Of a stretch of DNA of 64,000 bases, positions 36,028 through 48,545 are shown in pieces. Location of the stretch: contig NC_061115.1 in assembly GCF_002878395.1 (NCBI RefSeq), positions 98,012,204 to 98,076,203 on the forward strand. The letters are read 5' to 3'. The notes under the pieces are model-generated. The model was not told where the DNA came from, did not search any database, and saw nothing but the letters and a program-made list of their open reading frames with translations. Position 1 is the first letter of the stretch, and each line of letters begins with the position of its first letter. Position numbers and translations under genes: made by a program. This DNA comes from Capsicum annuum (Eukaryota; Streptophyta; Magnoliopsida; Solanales; Solanaceae).

Positions 36028-37253
36028 ATGTTTGCTACCCCTACAAAAGATGAGGGGAGCGAGATTAAACCTAGGGATCCTATTGCTATTAGTGGATAAC
36101 CTAGAGGTCATGGACAACCTCGAGATGTGTCCCCTACTAGGGTCAAGGATTGGGGGCCTTTACCATACCCTATTCCTACTCTTGAACTAAAGATTCTTCA
36201 TTCCTACCTAGTGGTACACAAGGGACCAGCCTAGGTTTCACCAAGATTTACTTCTTCTTTAGTGCTCTAGGATTCTTTGGTTTAGCTTTTAGGGTTGGTA
36301 GTTGGTGCTTCATCTGATGGTGCATAGTTTACATATCAAAGTGGTAATGAGGTGGGGGCACAACCAGTAGCTTTGGCTCCTAGAGTTGAGGTCCCTATTG
36401 TATTGGTAGTTGCTAAGCCAATACTTGATCAACTAATGGTTAACCATCCTACTATGTCTGCTGAGGAGAAGAAGGTGTTGGGTAGATTCTTGAGATTTTC
36501 TCCACCTAGCTTTTCTAGTGTGTCAGTAGAGGATGCATATAAGTTTCTAATTGCTTGTAAGGATAGGCTCCGTAATTTAGGCCTAGGTAGAGACTCATGG
36601 TTTGTATTACACTACTTTTTAGTTGTACTTAGAATCTAAACATTAGAGGGGAGGTCATCTTAATTCCAAGCGAGCAGGATCTTTTCCTTTGTCATATACT
36701 CAGTTATCCGAGATCTTCTTGGAAAATTATATTTCTTGAAGTATTATGGATTTTTTGAGGGATAATTTCTCGATGTGAGAGTAGGGATCTACGTCTATTG
36801 TGGAGTATAAGTAATATTTCCAATTTTGGCTGTGGAGTATGAGAAATAATTCTATTCTGACTAATGAGTATGATCGGGTTCGTTACTTTGGGTGAGGATT
36901 GAGTTTTCCCCTTTGCATGTCTACACAGTCTGGTTATTGTGTGAAGGTCTTTTGCTAAGCTTTCTGATTATGCTTATCTTATGAAGGAGATGCATCATGA
37001 GGCCTAAAGTTTGTAGTGATAAGAGGCCACGATATCAGGGTAGGTTTATTGGGAGCGGTAGTAGCTCCCAATTTAGAGGAAGTGGTCCTCAAGGTAAGAA
37101 CCCTCTACATTAGTCATTTAGCATCATGGTTAGTTTAGTAAACCCATTAAGTCTACGGTTTAGATTACTTATGGAGGATAGTCTACCTCTAGTGATCATT
37201 CTAGCCAGGGTTGTGGTCAGTCTTCAACGAGTTCATCTTATGGCTATTCTAGT
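36028..37253 (+). pseudogene. Gypsy gag, first part
   Basis: The likely start is ATG at 36028 (MFATPTKDEGSEI). The capsid region at 36450-36640 reads KVLGRFLRFSPPSFSSVSVE, then DAYKFLIACKDRLRNLGL, typical of gypsy gag. A frame-shifted continuation gives FSEIFLENYIS and FLRDNFSM (36700-36780), then a Gly/Ser/Arg-rich tail (37000-37250). Stops interrupt it several times. It continues after the inserted element at 43430; the join through the duplicated CTAGT keeps reading SYGYSSRGGY. Confidence 0.85.
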
Positions 37254-38567
37254 TGTTGCACCTAAGCGAACACATAAGTGCACTACGTCCACCTAAGTAA
37301 TATAGTGGCCCTAAATAAATCCTAATATTGATTCCACAGTGAGTAGTGCTAAGCAGCTATCCAATTCAAGTACAACTATTACGATTAAATTAGTGCTAAC
37401 ATAACCATAAGAGTTTGAGAGTTAAGAGTAACAATAAATTTAACAATGAGGCACAGTAAAGGTTTGAACAATAAAGAAGGAGAAAGCTAGGGTTATGGCA
37501 CAGAGAGCAATCATAATACATAATTGAACTTCATCGGTTTGGTTTCTTATCTTGGTTATTGATTCACGGGGATCATATTATTACTATGGGCTTCTAAGCC
37601 TATAATTACCTATCTAACATAGCCCCACAACAACATCATTGAGTGGGGATGTAGGAACTAAGTTAAAGGCATTCACATTTCATCCTGTAATTGAATAAAA
37701 TAGGTCACTTAGGTATTTTCCCGTCCTAAATGAAAATTATAATTTCATTCAATTAGAAGATTACAACCCTATTCAATCTATCCCACGTTCTATCCTCTTG
37801 TTCCTCCTTCTAGGTTCACAAGATGATTATGCCCTCAAAATAGTAATAACAAGGATAAATAAAGAACCAATAATGATAAACAATAAGAACCATGTCAATT
37901 AGTAACAATAATACTAATTTTCTTTGCCTCTGTAATCACAATGAATGAATACATGTTATAATGTATAAAAAAAATAAAAAAATGGAATAAAAATGCTAGT
38001 TGAATTATTTTCCATCCTCCCTTCAAGTCCCAAGGTCGTCCAAGGTGTGAAACATAACATCTAAGTGTCCTATTTATACTGGAACACAATTGGCGATTTT
38101 TACATAAGGGTGTGCTATACTAAAAATGCAGAGGGCTACTGGAATTTGTCATCCACATTGTTTTCAAGGGAGTTCTACAGCCTTATAGTGTCACCTAGGT
38201 AGTGTGGCACGCCAATGACTTCAAAACGCCCAACTTCTGCCAAGTCTTGTCCAATGTTTTTTTACTTCAAGTTCAAACTTTGTGATGTTGCTTTACTTGA
38301 TTTCCATCTTGTGTAACCTTTATCGTAATAATCATATCATAAAGCATACTATAACATCAAACACCACAAATTATAGCTCAAAACAAGATACAATTTATGT
38401 TGATGAACTAGTAAAGGCATAGCTCATGATAAGGGGACTAGTTTTGCTTATTTTGATATTTAACTCATTGTTTTGACTCTAAAAACACTGTCACGATAAA
38501 ATTCCTCAAAACAAAGTTAATTAATCCCGAATAACAACACTAAGGTACATAAATCCACCTCAGTTCA
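37254..38567 (-). repeat. 3' LTR of the deleted Athila-like element
   Basis: 1314 bp, minus strand from TGAACTGAGGTGG at 38567 to TAGGTGCAACA at 37254. The minus frame 37895-38089 is a shadow. Confidence 0.85.
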
Positions 38568-39321
38568 TAACCTGACACTTAATGTCTTGTTCAACCTCAA
38601 ACAAATCTTTACTCTAAAAATCATAATCAAGGAAGACTCCACACTTCTATTACAATTAAGACATGCAAACTAGCACTACAATGAATACACAGGTAGTATG
38701 TTTTTACCTTAAGAATTTTATACACAAGTTAAATCTTAGGAAAACTACTTCAAAATATCCTAACCTTAAGAATTGACTTACCAAGTTTGCAAATCCATGC
38801 ATATCACTCACAAAATCAGTTGACACACCCATAGGGATGAATGTGTCACTAATCTCAGAATGCTTTGCAGGTGGACATGAGGATCAACATGTGATATCCC
38901 AATAAATTATCCACTACTTTGCAAGATTTGCACATTATTCTACTTCAGTTCAACTCTACCTCCAGTAGCCGTTCTTTGAATGACTGAGGTCAGATTAGTC
39001 TCAAGTGGGATTGCTACTTTGCCAACTATCCTGGGGGCTGGTAGATCCTCAGCTGGGGGAATGAAAATTTCTTGTTCCTCATAAATCTACAGGATATGAT
39101 AGAGGACTACTTATCTTCTCTATTGATGTAAGTGTTGCTCAGGCTCGCAGTATGGCTCAACTAATTTTTAGTGCCTTTCTAACTTTCTTTCTTGTTAACC
39201 TATTGCCTATAAATTTAGAAACCAAGAATAAGTCAAAAAAAAAAAAGCAAAATACATCAAAAAGTAACACTAAACAATGAAGTTTCCTATTGACCAATCC
39301 CCAGCAACAATGCTAAAAATT
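38568..39321 (-). other. Shrunken interior with deletion junction
   Basis: The minus-strand sense runs from the primer site (39301-39318, TAGCATTGTTGCTGGGGA) through a gag N-terminal fragment (39070 to about 38820; compare 18759-18530) and then jumps near 38818 to sequence matching 13400-13205 of the longer relative, ending in the purine tract TAAGTGTCAGGTTA (38568-38581). It has no coding ability. Confidence 0.8.
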
Positions 39322-42300
39322 TGTAGCACACACATAAGTTCACATGGTCCACCCAAGTAATATACTATCCATAAAGAAGCTGAATATCAATCCACAGGTA
39401 CTAGTGTTAATCAACTATCAAATTCAAGTTCAACTATTATTATTAAGTTAGTGCAAATATGTAATACCCCGTACTTCTACCTAGCTTCAAATCATCTCAA
39501 GAATTTTAGAAACTTGTCTTGAAAGATAAATTCATTTGTGTACACATGGAATTTTTAAGATTTTTACTTTTTATCATGTGGGAAATTGAATTATCTTTCC
39601 AACGATACCAATTTTGTCCAAATCCGGTATCGGAGTAAGAGATTATGGACGTTTTACTCAAAGCTGCCAAATCTCCCAGGTGCAATGGCCAGGTTGACGG
39701 ACCGTCGATCGAGCATTGGACCATTACCTAGACTGTCATAGCTAAGGTAGTGAATCAACCTTCTGGATAAGGTGCGACAGATAGGTTGACGAACCATCGA
39801 ACTTGCGATGGACCGTCGCCCAAGCCATCGCTATAAGATAATGAGTCTTTTTTTGGTCCACATACAACGGTCAAAACAACGGACCATTGACCCAGCAACA
39901 GAACATTGCAGGTCCTATTTAGTGAATTTTAAGCCGTTTTAAAAGGGTATTTGGGTTATTTTCCACCCAATTTAACCCCTAATTACACCCGACTATAGCT
40001 CATAATTTTATTATTCTTCTACACCAACAAATTAGGGTTTCTCTCAAGGATCAATCCCCAAGAACAAAAAACTCTAGGTACTTGATTCCAAGATAAGAAT
40101 TCAAGTTTTCCTTCACAGATCTTCAAGAAATCACTCACCCAGATATGCATAGTGTTCATTCATGGACTACTTTCATCCATGAAGCTCAAGAATCTCTTTT
40201 CAAAGTTCAAGTATATGGATATTATAAATTTTATGTTGGGTTTACTTTTGTTCATGTTGATAATGACCAATTGAATTCTATTCTATGTTTAGTGATAAAT
40301 CTTAAGTGGAATTAATTATTATAGGTGTAGCTTCATGTGAATCCATGATTAAACCCTTGAATGGTGAAATTAGAATTAAATCATGATGTTTACTTGTTGT
40401 GTAATGTTGTCTACATATACTATGCTTACCATGTGTTTAATTAAATACCTATGTGTAGAAAAAGTGCCCTACTAGTATGATAATATGAAATCCCCATTCA
40501 TGTACAAGTTCATGCATGTCAAGTGTTTGATGAAATATCTTAGTCAATGAATTATGGATAGATGTGTGGCCTTTGTGGTGCTTTAGAACTTGCACTTTAT
40601 GAATTCTCCAACTTATTATACTATGGACTGTTGATGTGATCATGTATTCAAGAAAGGCATACTTTGTCAGTTTCCTTCCATCGAGTCCTGGGGGTACTTG
40701 TACCCAAAAAATATAGTTATGTTCCTAGAATCAGTGTCATGTTTTTAGGATATCCTCAGCCAAGCCATGATCCATAGTATACAGTCAGTCTTATGACTCA
40801 GGAAAACTTAATAATCCTAGTAATCTCAGTCCGTTATCAGATCTCAGTAATATTTCATCAGTCAATAGAACTTAGTTAATTCAGTTCAGTTATCCATGTT
40901 CAGTGTATATTCATATGGGAGTAGAAATTAGCACCAAGTGAACCCAAGGATGGGAACTCACCTGTTATATGAGGGTGTGATTCTTAGAAGCAGTCCTTGC
41001 ATTCCAACACTACATAGCAAGCATAGGTTGAGACATCATATCCTGTTATACGAGGGTAGATGAGGTGGCTTAACCTGTTATATGAGGGTTCCCACCATTC
41101 TCACTAGAGTTACCTATTATATGAGGGTTACTCACAGATTATTACTTACCAGTGGCGTAGTATTGACACCCTTCCAATTGGGGTTACAGATTGGACCCCA
41201 ACTCATTTATAATGGCGTATTAGGGGCATGTCGGTTAGATGACTACTTCCCATAGTTTCAGTTATAAAATTAGGACTGTCAGATATAGTCATTTAGTTTC
41301 AGTAATAAAACTCAGATAGTTCTATAGAATTTAGGATTGCTAGATACAGTTAACTTAGATAGTACGAAACTCATCTAGTTCCATCAAATTCAGGACTATA
41401 AGATACAGTCACTCATGTTATCAGTTACATCATTCATCAAAACTCAGTTATCAGTCATGTTGGTTATCAGTAAATTTATGTTATCATAATCTCAGCTATA
41501 GTTACTGTGCATTCATGTATGTATTCTGACGTTCATATTAGTTAGTTAGACAGTATTATTTATGCATATGAACCCTATGCATTCAGCCTACCTCACATGA
41601 ATACCAGTACATTCAAAGTACTGACATATTTATGCTATGATATTTTATACCATAGTTTCAGAGACACGAGCTCCAGAGCATTAATAGATTCTAGATACCA
41701 GCAGTCCATTAGCAGTGAGTCCTCATCCTTTGAGGACATGAACATTTCTTTACTATCTCATTAATTAATTTATTAGTTGGATTTAGTTGGGGACATGTCC
41801 CATCAACTCTTTATTCAGACAGTTCAGTTAGTTAGAGGCTTTTTAGACTATCATGTTCAGTTAGTTATTTCAATTGTTTTTTTGGGTATTTCATACCCCA
41901 CCCAAATATTATATTTTATCAGATATTATGTTTCAATTTTGGACCTTATGGTCTTTCAGTTTATGTTTTCGTAATTATATAGTATAACATGCAGTATATA
42001 GGTACAGATATCAGTCATGGGTTAGCTTGTGGTCCTTCGGGGTCATGGACACCGTGTAGCATTTTGGGTACCAAATTCGGGGAGTTAAAAGATATAACCA
42101 TAACAGTTTAAGTTTAAAGAGTAATAATAAACTTAACAATCTGTTAAAGTAAAGGGTTTAACAGTCAATAGGGAGAAACCCAGGGTTAAGGCACTGCGAA
42201 CAATCATACTAAATTATTTAAATTCATTGTTAGATTTATCTTGGTTGTTGATACTTTGGGTTTATATTGTTACTATGGTTTTCTGAGCCTACAATCACCT

Positions 42301-43424
42301 ATCTAACTTAGCACCACAACTGCACCATTGAGCGGGGATATAGGAACTAAGTTAAATGCATTCATATTTCATCATGTAATTGAACCATATATGGAACTTA
42401 GGTATATTCCTATCCTAAATTCAAATTATAACTTCATTCAATAAGAATATTAAAATCCTATTCTATCTATCCCACATTCTATCCTCTTGTTCCTAATTTA
42501 GGGTTCACAAGATGATTATACATTTATTTTAAGTGTCACAAATCCTTAAAATAGTAATAATAAGGATAAATAAGAAACAAATAACTATAAGAAACAACAA
42601 CCAAGTCAATTCATAAAAATAATACTCATGTTCTTGGCCTTAACCCCCATAAAATGTGTTTATCTGATCATGGATGTAACCATAATCACAATGAATGAAT
42701 ACTTGTTAAATTCAAAAACAAACTAAAATAAAGGAAGAAAACCCCTAATTTTAGTGTTATCCATCCTCCCTTCAATTCCCAAGGTCGTCAAAGGTGAGAA
42801 ACATACAACTATATATCCTATTTATACTTGGAACACAATTGCCAATTTTGACATATAGGGGTACCATGCCAATATCGCACCATCTAGGCAGTTTAGCACT
42901 CCAAAAATGATGAGATATACTTTAATTTTTCATTTAAAATATTTTCAAGGGTGTGCCACATCCTTACTGCAACACCTAAGCAGCGTGGCAGGCCAATCAC
43001 TTCAAAAAGCCTAAGTGTAGCCAAGTCTTGTCCCATGCTTTTGTCCTTCATGTCCAAGCTTTGTGATGTTGTTCCACCTTATTTGCAGATTTTTTAACCT
43101 CAATTCATTATCATTACCATCTTTCCAAGCATCGTAGTATCAAACACTGCAAATAAGAGCTTAAAATAAGATGTAATTGAAGATAATGAACTAGTGAAGG
43201 CATAGCTCAAGCTAAGGGTACTAGTTTTGAGTTTTTTAATCTTTAACTCATTGTTTTGTCTACAAAATAACTATGAATATACCTTTGACATGACAAATAC
43301 ATGATTTGTTACTTTGATTCCTATTTATACCATCAATCACTCATTACATATAGGAAAAGTCCTTAAAACAAGGTTAATTAAGCCTAAATAAAAACACTAA
43401 GGTGCATCAATCAACCTTAGATCA
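39322..43424 (-). repeat. 5' LTR of the deleted Athila-like element (split)
   Basis: Minus strand from TGATCTAAGGTTG at 43424 to GTGTGCTACA at 39322. Excluding the solo LTR and its duplication (39460-42094) it is about 1468 bp. It matches 37254-38567. Confidence 0.85.
39460..42089 (+). mobile_element. Solo LTR related to the LARD family
   Basis: 2630 bp, TGTAATACCCCGTAC to CGGGGAGTTAAA, with flanks AAATA (39455-39459) and AGATA (42090-42094), a duplication with one mismatch. It matches 50468-53270 and 55763-58520 in order: leader with CAAGATAAGAATTCAAG, CTGTTATATGAGGGTGTGAT at 40963, GACTGTCAGATATAGTC at 41273, and the tail TCAGTCATGGGTTAGCTTGT at 42010. Its U3 differs from theirs (GGACCGTCG motifs). 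Several CTGTTATATGAGGGT-type units repeat at 40963-41130. Confidence 0.85.
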
Positions 43425-43429
43425 CTAGT

Positions 43430-43735
43430 CGTGGTGGTTATGTTGGGTCATCCATATCCTCTAGTTTCAGTCCAACATCTGGGGTACGGTATGGTTGTAC
43501 AACTTTTGGTTACTTCACGAGGAAATGTCCAATCATGGAGAAATTGTTTCTTTCACTCAAGAGTGTTCCACCTCTTAGGGTAGTTCATCCCCCAGCTAGA
43601 GGTTGTATGCATAGTCATAGAGGTGGTACTTAAGATTCTTATACATATTCTCAACAAGGTAGAATGGGATTTTAGTCAAGATCCCAACCAGGTGGCAGAT
43701 GTGGTTATTTGTATGCAGTGCTTGCTAAACCCAGG
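43430..43735 (+). pseudogene. Gypsy gag, second part with zinc knuckle
   Basis: Continues the gag of 36028-37253: RGGYVGSSISSSFSPTSGVR, then YGCTTFGYFTRKCP (43490-43535), a CCHC zinc knuckle with one Cys and the His replaced, then the Gly/Arg-rich tail and a linker RVEYLDAIIIGIL into protease. Confidence 0.8.
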
Positions 43736-44229
43736 GTTGAATATTTGGATGCTATTATTATAGGTATACTTTGCTATGTCATCAGTCATCTTTTACTTTA
43801 TTCTATTCAGTATCCAATTATTCTTATGTGTCTACATAATTTTCTCCATGGTTAGAGTTATCTTAGAATTCATTACCTATGATATTACATATATCTAATC
43901 TCATAGATGACTCTTTAGTAGTGGATTAGTTTTTTAGATCATAGGTTTTAATTGTTAGAGATATTGACACTCAATTTGATCTTATAATATTAGACATAGT
44001 GGGTTTTAATGTGATTCTAGTCATGAACTAGTTATTCTACTTTCATGTAGTCCTGGATTGATTTTCTAGGACTATTAACTTAACTATGGTTAGGATACCC
44101 CCGATCGTGTGGTAGGGAGCTGTTGGCCATAAGTCAATATGGAATTTTTAATACATGTGTACTGGGAGACTTATTTAAAGGGTGTTGAAAGTCTTTTCTC
44201 ACTTATATTTGTGATATTAGTATAGAGAG
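43736..44229 (+). pseudogene. Gypsy aspartic protease remnant
   Basis: Reads SNYSYVST (43810-43835, where intact relatives have DPGSTYSYVS), RDIDTQFDLIILDIVGFNVI and LVMN near 43960-44030, then ...TINLTMVRIPP. The catalytic Asp is gone. In-frame stops are present. Confidence 0.7.
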
Positions 44230-45060
44230 TCCACCGCTTGACTCTATTCCTATAGTTCATGAGTTTCTTGTTTTTTCCTAACTAATCTACCTAGCCTTCC
44301 TCGTGAGTATAGTTTTACGTTTTTTATTGATCTTGAGTTGGGAAACTGACCTATTCTTCTGTCACCTTATCATATGGTTCTCGTAGAGCTTAAAGAGCTG
44401 AACTCTTAGCTTCGAGACCTTCTTAGTAAGGGTTTTATAAGACCTAGTATGTCTTCTTAGGGAGATCTTGTGTTTTTTGTTAAGAATAAATATGGATTTA
44501 TGTATATATGTATCTACTATAGGCAACTTAATAAGGTGAAGATGAAAAACTGTTACCCGATGCCTCACATTAATGATTCGTTTGATCAACTTCAGGGAGC
44601 AGTGTTGTTTTCTAAGATAGATTTGAGGTCCAGTTATAATTAATTAAGGATTAGGGCTGAAGATATCCCTATGACAGCCTTTAGGACCTGTTATGGTCAT
44701 TATGAGTTCTTAGTGAACTCTTTTAGGTTCACTAATGCTCCAGCCACATTTATGGATTTAATGAACCGAGTGTTTATGCCTTATTTGGATTCCTTCATGA
44801 TTTTGTTCATCAATGGAATCCTTGTGTAGTCGAGGAGTAGAGAGAAGCATGTAGAATATTTTAGGATTATGCTCTGTACTTTAAGAGATCATTTGCTTTA
44901 AGTTCTCTATGTTTGGTTTGTGGCTTTAGTCGGTGACATTCCTTAGGCATGTGGTGTCTACATATGGGATTATGGAGACCCAATGAAGACTTAGTCTATT
45001 TAAGATTGGTCTAGGCCTACTTCTCCTACAGAGGTTCATAGATTTTTTGGCTTGGTCGGT
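44230..45060 (+). pseudogene. Gypsy reverse transcriptase remnant
   Basis: In order: VHEFLVFS (about 44255), PYHMVLVELKEL-like (44370), [20 protein letters not shown] (44485-44545), [20 protein letters not shown] (44578-44635), and [20 protein letters not shown] (44680-44745) with [19 protein letters not shown]. The first catalytic Asp (SKID, 44620-44622) is kept, but the FIDD box is FING (44794-44817), so the enzyme is inactive. Frameshifts occur after 44640 and before 44480. Confidence 0.9.
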
Positions 45061-45480
45061 TATTATGGATGATTTGTTTAGGTTTTTGCTACTATTTTTG
45101 CACATATGACCTGATTGAGTAGGAACAAGGTTCCTTTTTTATGGTCCGAGGAGTGTGAGTCAAGATTTGGAAAGCTCAAGGAATTTCTTACTTTGTCACC
45201 TATTTTAGCTCTTCCTGTTGAGGGTGAAGGATTTACCATGTATTATGATGATTCTAGTGTTAGTTTGGGTTTTGTATTGATGCAGCAGGGTCATATTATT
45301 TCTTATGCTTCAAGGAAGCTTATGTTGTATGAGCACAACTACCCCATTCATGATTTGGAGTTAGCAACGGGAGTTTCTGCACTTAAGATTTTGGAGGCAT
45401 TATATTTATGGTGTACATTGTGAGATTATCATAGATCATCATAGTACTTAGTATCTTATAACTTGGATGGAGCTTAATTC
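45061..45480 (+). pseudogene. Gypsy RNase H remnant
   Basis: The open frame 45115-45423 reads RNKVPFLWSEECESRFGKLK, then LTLSPILALPVEGEGFTMYY, then DDSSVSLGFVLMQQGHIISY and ASRKLMLYEHNYPIHDLELA. This is the connection plus start of RNase H in gypsy pol. The first catalytic Asp (YYDDS) is kept. The frame is lost after WCTL, near the usual HYLYG motif. Confidence 0.9.
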
Positions 45481-46701
45481 AAGGCACGATAGACAGATGG
45501 AGTTGCATAAGGATTATGATATCTCTATCTTCTATAATCTGGCAAGGGAATGTGGTAGTAGATACCTAGAGCCAGAAGGCAGTGAGTATGGGTAGTTTGG
45601 CATGTCATTAAGTTTCTCAGAGGTTGTTGGCATGGGACATTTATTCATTAGCCAATTTTATTATGCAACTTGATATTTCAGACCTTAAGAGGACTTTTGC
45701 TACTGTTGAGGTGATATACTCACTATTTTAGCAGATTTGGAATCGTCACTTTGAGCATTAGAGACTTTACATCATCTATGATCAGGTGTTGAGTTTTTAG
45801 TCCAAGGTGGCTACTATAGATTCTGAGGTTGCCTTGCTATTTAATAGCCTTATTTTTGTTTCGAGGGTTGATAAATTGATCCAGTAGATATTGCATGAGG
45901 TTCACAGCTCTAGCTATTCTATTCACCCGGGTACAACAAAGATGTGTAGATATTTGAGACAACATTATCGGTAGAGTGGCATATAGAGATATATGGTGAA
46001 CTTTGTAGCTCGTTTCCTATGTTGTCAGCAGGTGAAGGTCTAGCATCAGTGACATGGTTGTTTGATTTAAATATTGCCCATTCCATAGTGGAAGTAGGAA
46101 TGGATTACCATAGATTTCGTTAGTGGTATTCCTTGTACTTCAGGTTGTTCCGATTGTATTTGGGTCATTGTGTATCGATCAACCGAATTGGCCCATTTCA
46201 TTATAATTTTGATGTCCTTCAAGGCTGAAAGGTTAACCCATATATATGTGCATTAGTTAGTCTATTTGCATGGTGTACCTATATTTATCCTTTCTTACAG
46301 AGGTTTAGTGTTCACTTTAAGATTTTGGAGAGCTTTTTCAAGAAGAGTTGGGTACTCAAGTAGATCTTAGTACAGCTTTCCATCCTCAAACCGATGGCTA
46401 GTTGGAGAAGACTATTCAGGTTCTCGAGCATATGCTCTGAGCCTATGTTATGGATTTTGTAGGTCAGCGAGAGTATCACTTAGCCTGGTAAGTGTTTACA
46501 TTTAATGATAGTTACCATTCAAGTATTGAGATTGCGCCTTTTAAGGCTTTATATGGTTGGTGATATCATTCCCCAATTGAATGGTTTGAGATTCTGAGAT
46601 TAGGCCTCATGGTACTGACTTTCTTCAGGAGTCGTTGGATAGAGTCAGGGTGATTTAGGACAAGTTGAGGGTAGCTTAGAATAGGCAGAAGGCTTATGCA
46701 G
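45481..46701 (+). pseudogene. Gypsy integrase remnant, cut at its C-terminus
   Basis: Zinc-binding part near 45895-46045: EVHSSSYSIHPGTTKMCRYL ... FLCCQQVK (one of the paired Cys lost). Catalytic core: WITIDFVSGIPCTSG (Asp kept at 46113-46115), then LHGVPIFILSYRG, where the second Asp has become Tyr, then HPQTDG and LEKTIQVLEHML (Glu kept). It ends with DKLRVA and NRQKAYAVS at 46650-46705, where the minus-strand LTR starting at 46702 replaces the rest. Confidence 0.9.
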
Positions 46702-48545
46702 TGTCATGAGCTGATTCACGAGTCATGGGGGCACCTACTAAAACCCACTAGTAGGTAAGCAAATACCATAACACGGAGAAAAGGCAATCAATTACTTTAG
46801 TAGAAATGCCTAACAAGACCCAATATGTAAACATAGTTATTAACAAAGTGTTCCATTAAAAGAAAACAATCAAAATACGGATACCAATCCCATGACCTGG
46901 TAATATCAGTAAGAGATCATCTAAGTATGACAATAGAAAATACTACCCAAAAGTCTAGAATAGTCAACAACTCTATCTTAAAAACAAAAGACTTAACAAA
47001 GGATTGAGGGAAACAGGCGACTAGAAACTCCAGAAGCTCACCCTATCTCTCGAAGATCAACACTCCACAAACTCAACTCAGAAGTAGCAACTAGTACTCA
47101 AGTTTGCACATAAATGGTACAAAAGTGTAGTATAAGTACCAAACTAATAGGTAATGAGTAGGCATCATTGGCTGACTAGGCTTAATTATTATATAAACAT
47201 GATATAAAGCAAGATAATATCTCTAAGTCAAGGTATAGAATCGAACCTGAATCATCTTCCTCATCAATGTATTGAATAAGTTATCAACTAGAATAATAGT
47301 GCAACATCACATATCAATACACGCAATACCTCCATATATAATAGGTAACCAGTCCAGAAGCATAAAGTGACACCAATACATTTACAACTGCATAAATACC
47401 AAGTTAGAGCACATACATCAATTAGATCATAAAGTAAAAGAACCCACCACGGCGTCCCATACTACTGAGAGCACACCCAAAAGAATCATAAATTAAAGCA
47501 CACATCATGCCGTCCCATACTAGTGGAGATTGTATCAAAGGATTAATTCATCAATGTAAATAGAGATACAACCCACTTCTCAATTTCCATGGTTATACAC
47601 ATTTCACATCAACAGCTCATTTCGAACAATTATAACCATCAACCATTACCGCAACTAAATAACATATACAAAAGTACTAATAACCATAATCACATCCCCA
47701 TATAGATATCTATGTCGTCAATATACTTTACTTACTAATTACTAGCTAAACAATGATTATTAATGAATCATCCATTTACTAGACAATAATGATCTCTAAT
47801 TATTAGAATATTTGATACTTTAATAAATCCTTATCATGGGATAATAACTAGCCATTATCCGAAAAATAACCAACATCCAACATCTAGTTAATGTTCACCA
47901 CTAGACCATAGATGCCCTTTAGCCCAAACACAGTTCTAGTCAGCATAATTGCACTAGTCATCATCTAGTAAACGACAACTAATCTTTATTAAATACTTAT
48001 ATATCTAAGCATTAATGTCTTTTAGTACCTAGAAATATAAATATACAAATCCTCAATTAATAGCTAATCAACATCATAACTGAGTCATCAATGTTATTAA
48101 TCATAACTAATGCAAACCTATTATCATAATTAACTACATAACAACAATAATTGTTGGTTACCACATTTCAACTACAAAATGTTTATCAACTAGAAATCTA
48201 GATTTTTGTCCATGAAGTAAAATCATCACTTAATAGACAACTAGTTACCACATAGCTCATTCTAACATGCAATATTCCTTAATTAATTAATTTATTCAAT
48301 GACATCTAAACTCACTAGGTGGTTTCTCATATACCACACAATATCCCTATTACCAACTTGTCCTAGTACATTATGTGGCATTTACCCCTTCTAATCACTA
48401 TTTAGTACTAGCAAGAACTATATCGCTTAACAAGTGATTAGTATCAAAGAATTGTAACTGACATCACATGACTAACGCCGTACCTTCAAAGAACTTATGG
48501 ACATAATCATATAAAGGCATAGTAACACATTAACATATATACATA

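Larger units (their letters stand above)
37254..43424 (-). mobile_element. Internally deleted Athila-like element
   Basis: Minus-strand element flanked by a perfect duplication CTAGT (37249-37253 and 43425-43429). 3' LTR 37254-38567, interior of only 754 bp (38568-39321), 5' LTR 39322-43424. The 5' LTR is split by a solo LTR at 39460-42089. The interior keeps the polypurine tract and 3' flank joined straight to the gag start and primer site; everything between was lost. It is related to the element at 11536-20508 in LTR ends, primer site and gag start. Confidence 0.88.
32398..46701 (+). mobile_element. Plus-strand Ty3/gypsy element, family G (3' end lost)
   Basis: 5' LTR (32398-35811), tRNA-Met-type primer site, gag, protease, RT, RNase H and integrase, all degenerate. 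It is interrupted in gag by 37254-43424 and cut off in integrase at 46701 by a minus-strand member of the same broad family. Its integrase C-terminus, chromodomain and 3' LTR are not seen. It is the most complete pol in the window. Confidence 0.85.
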
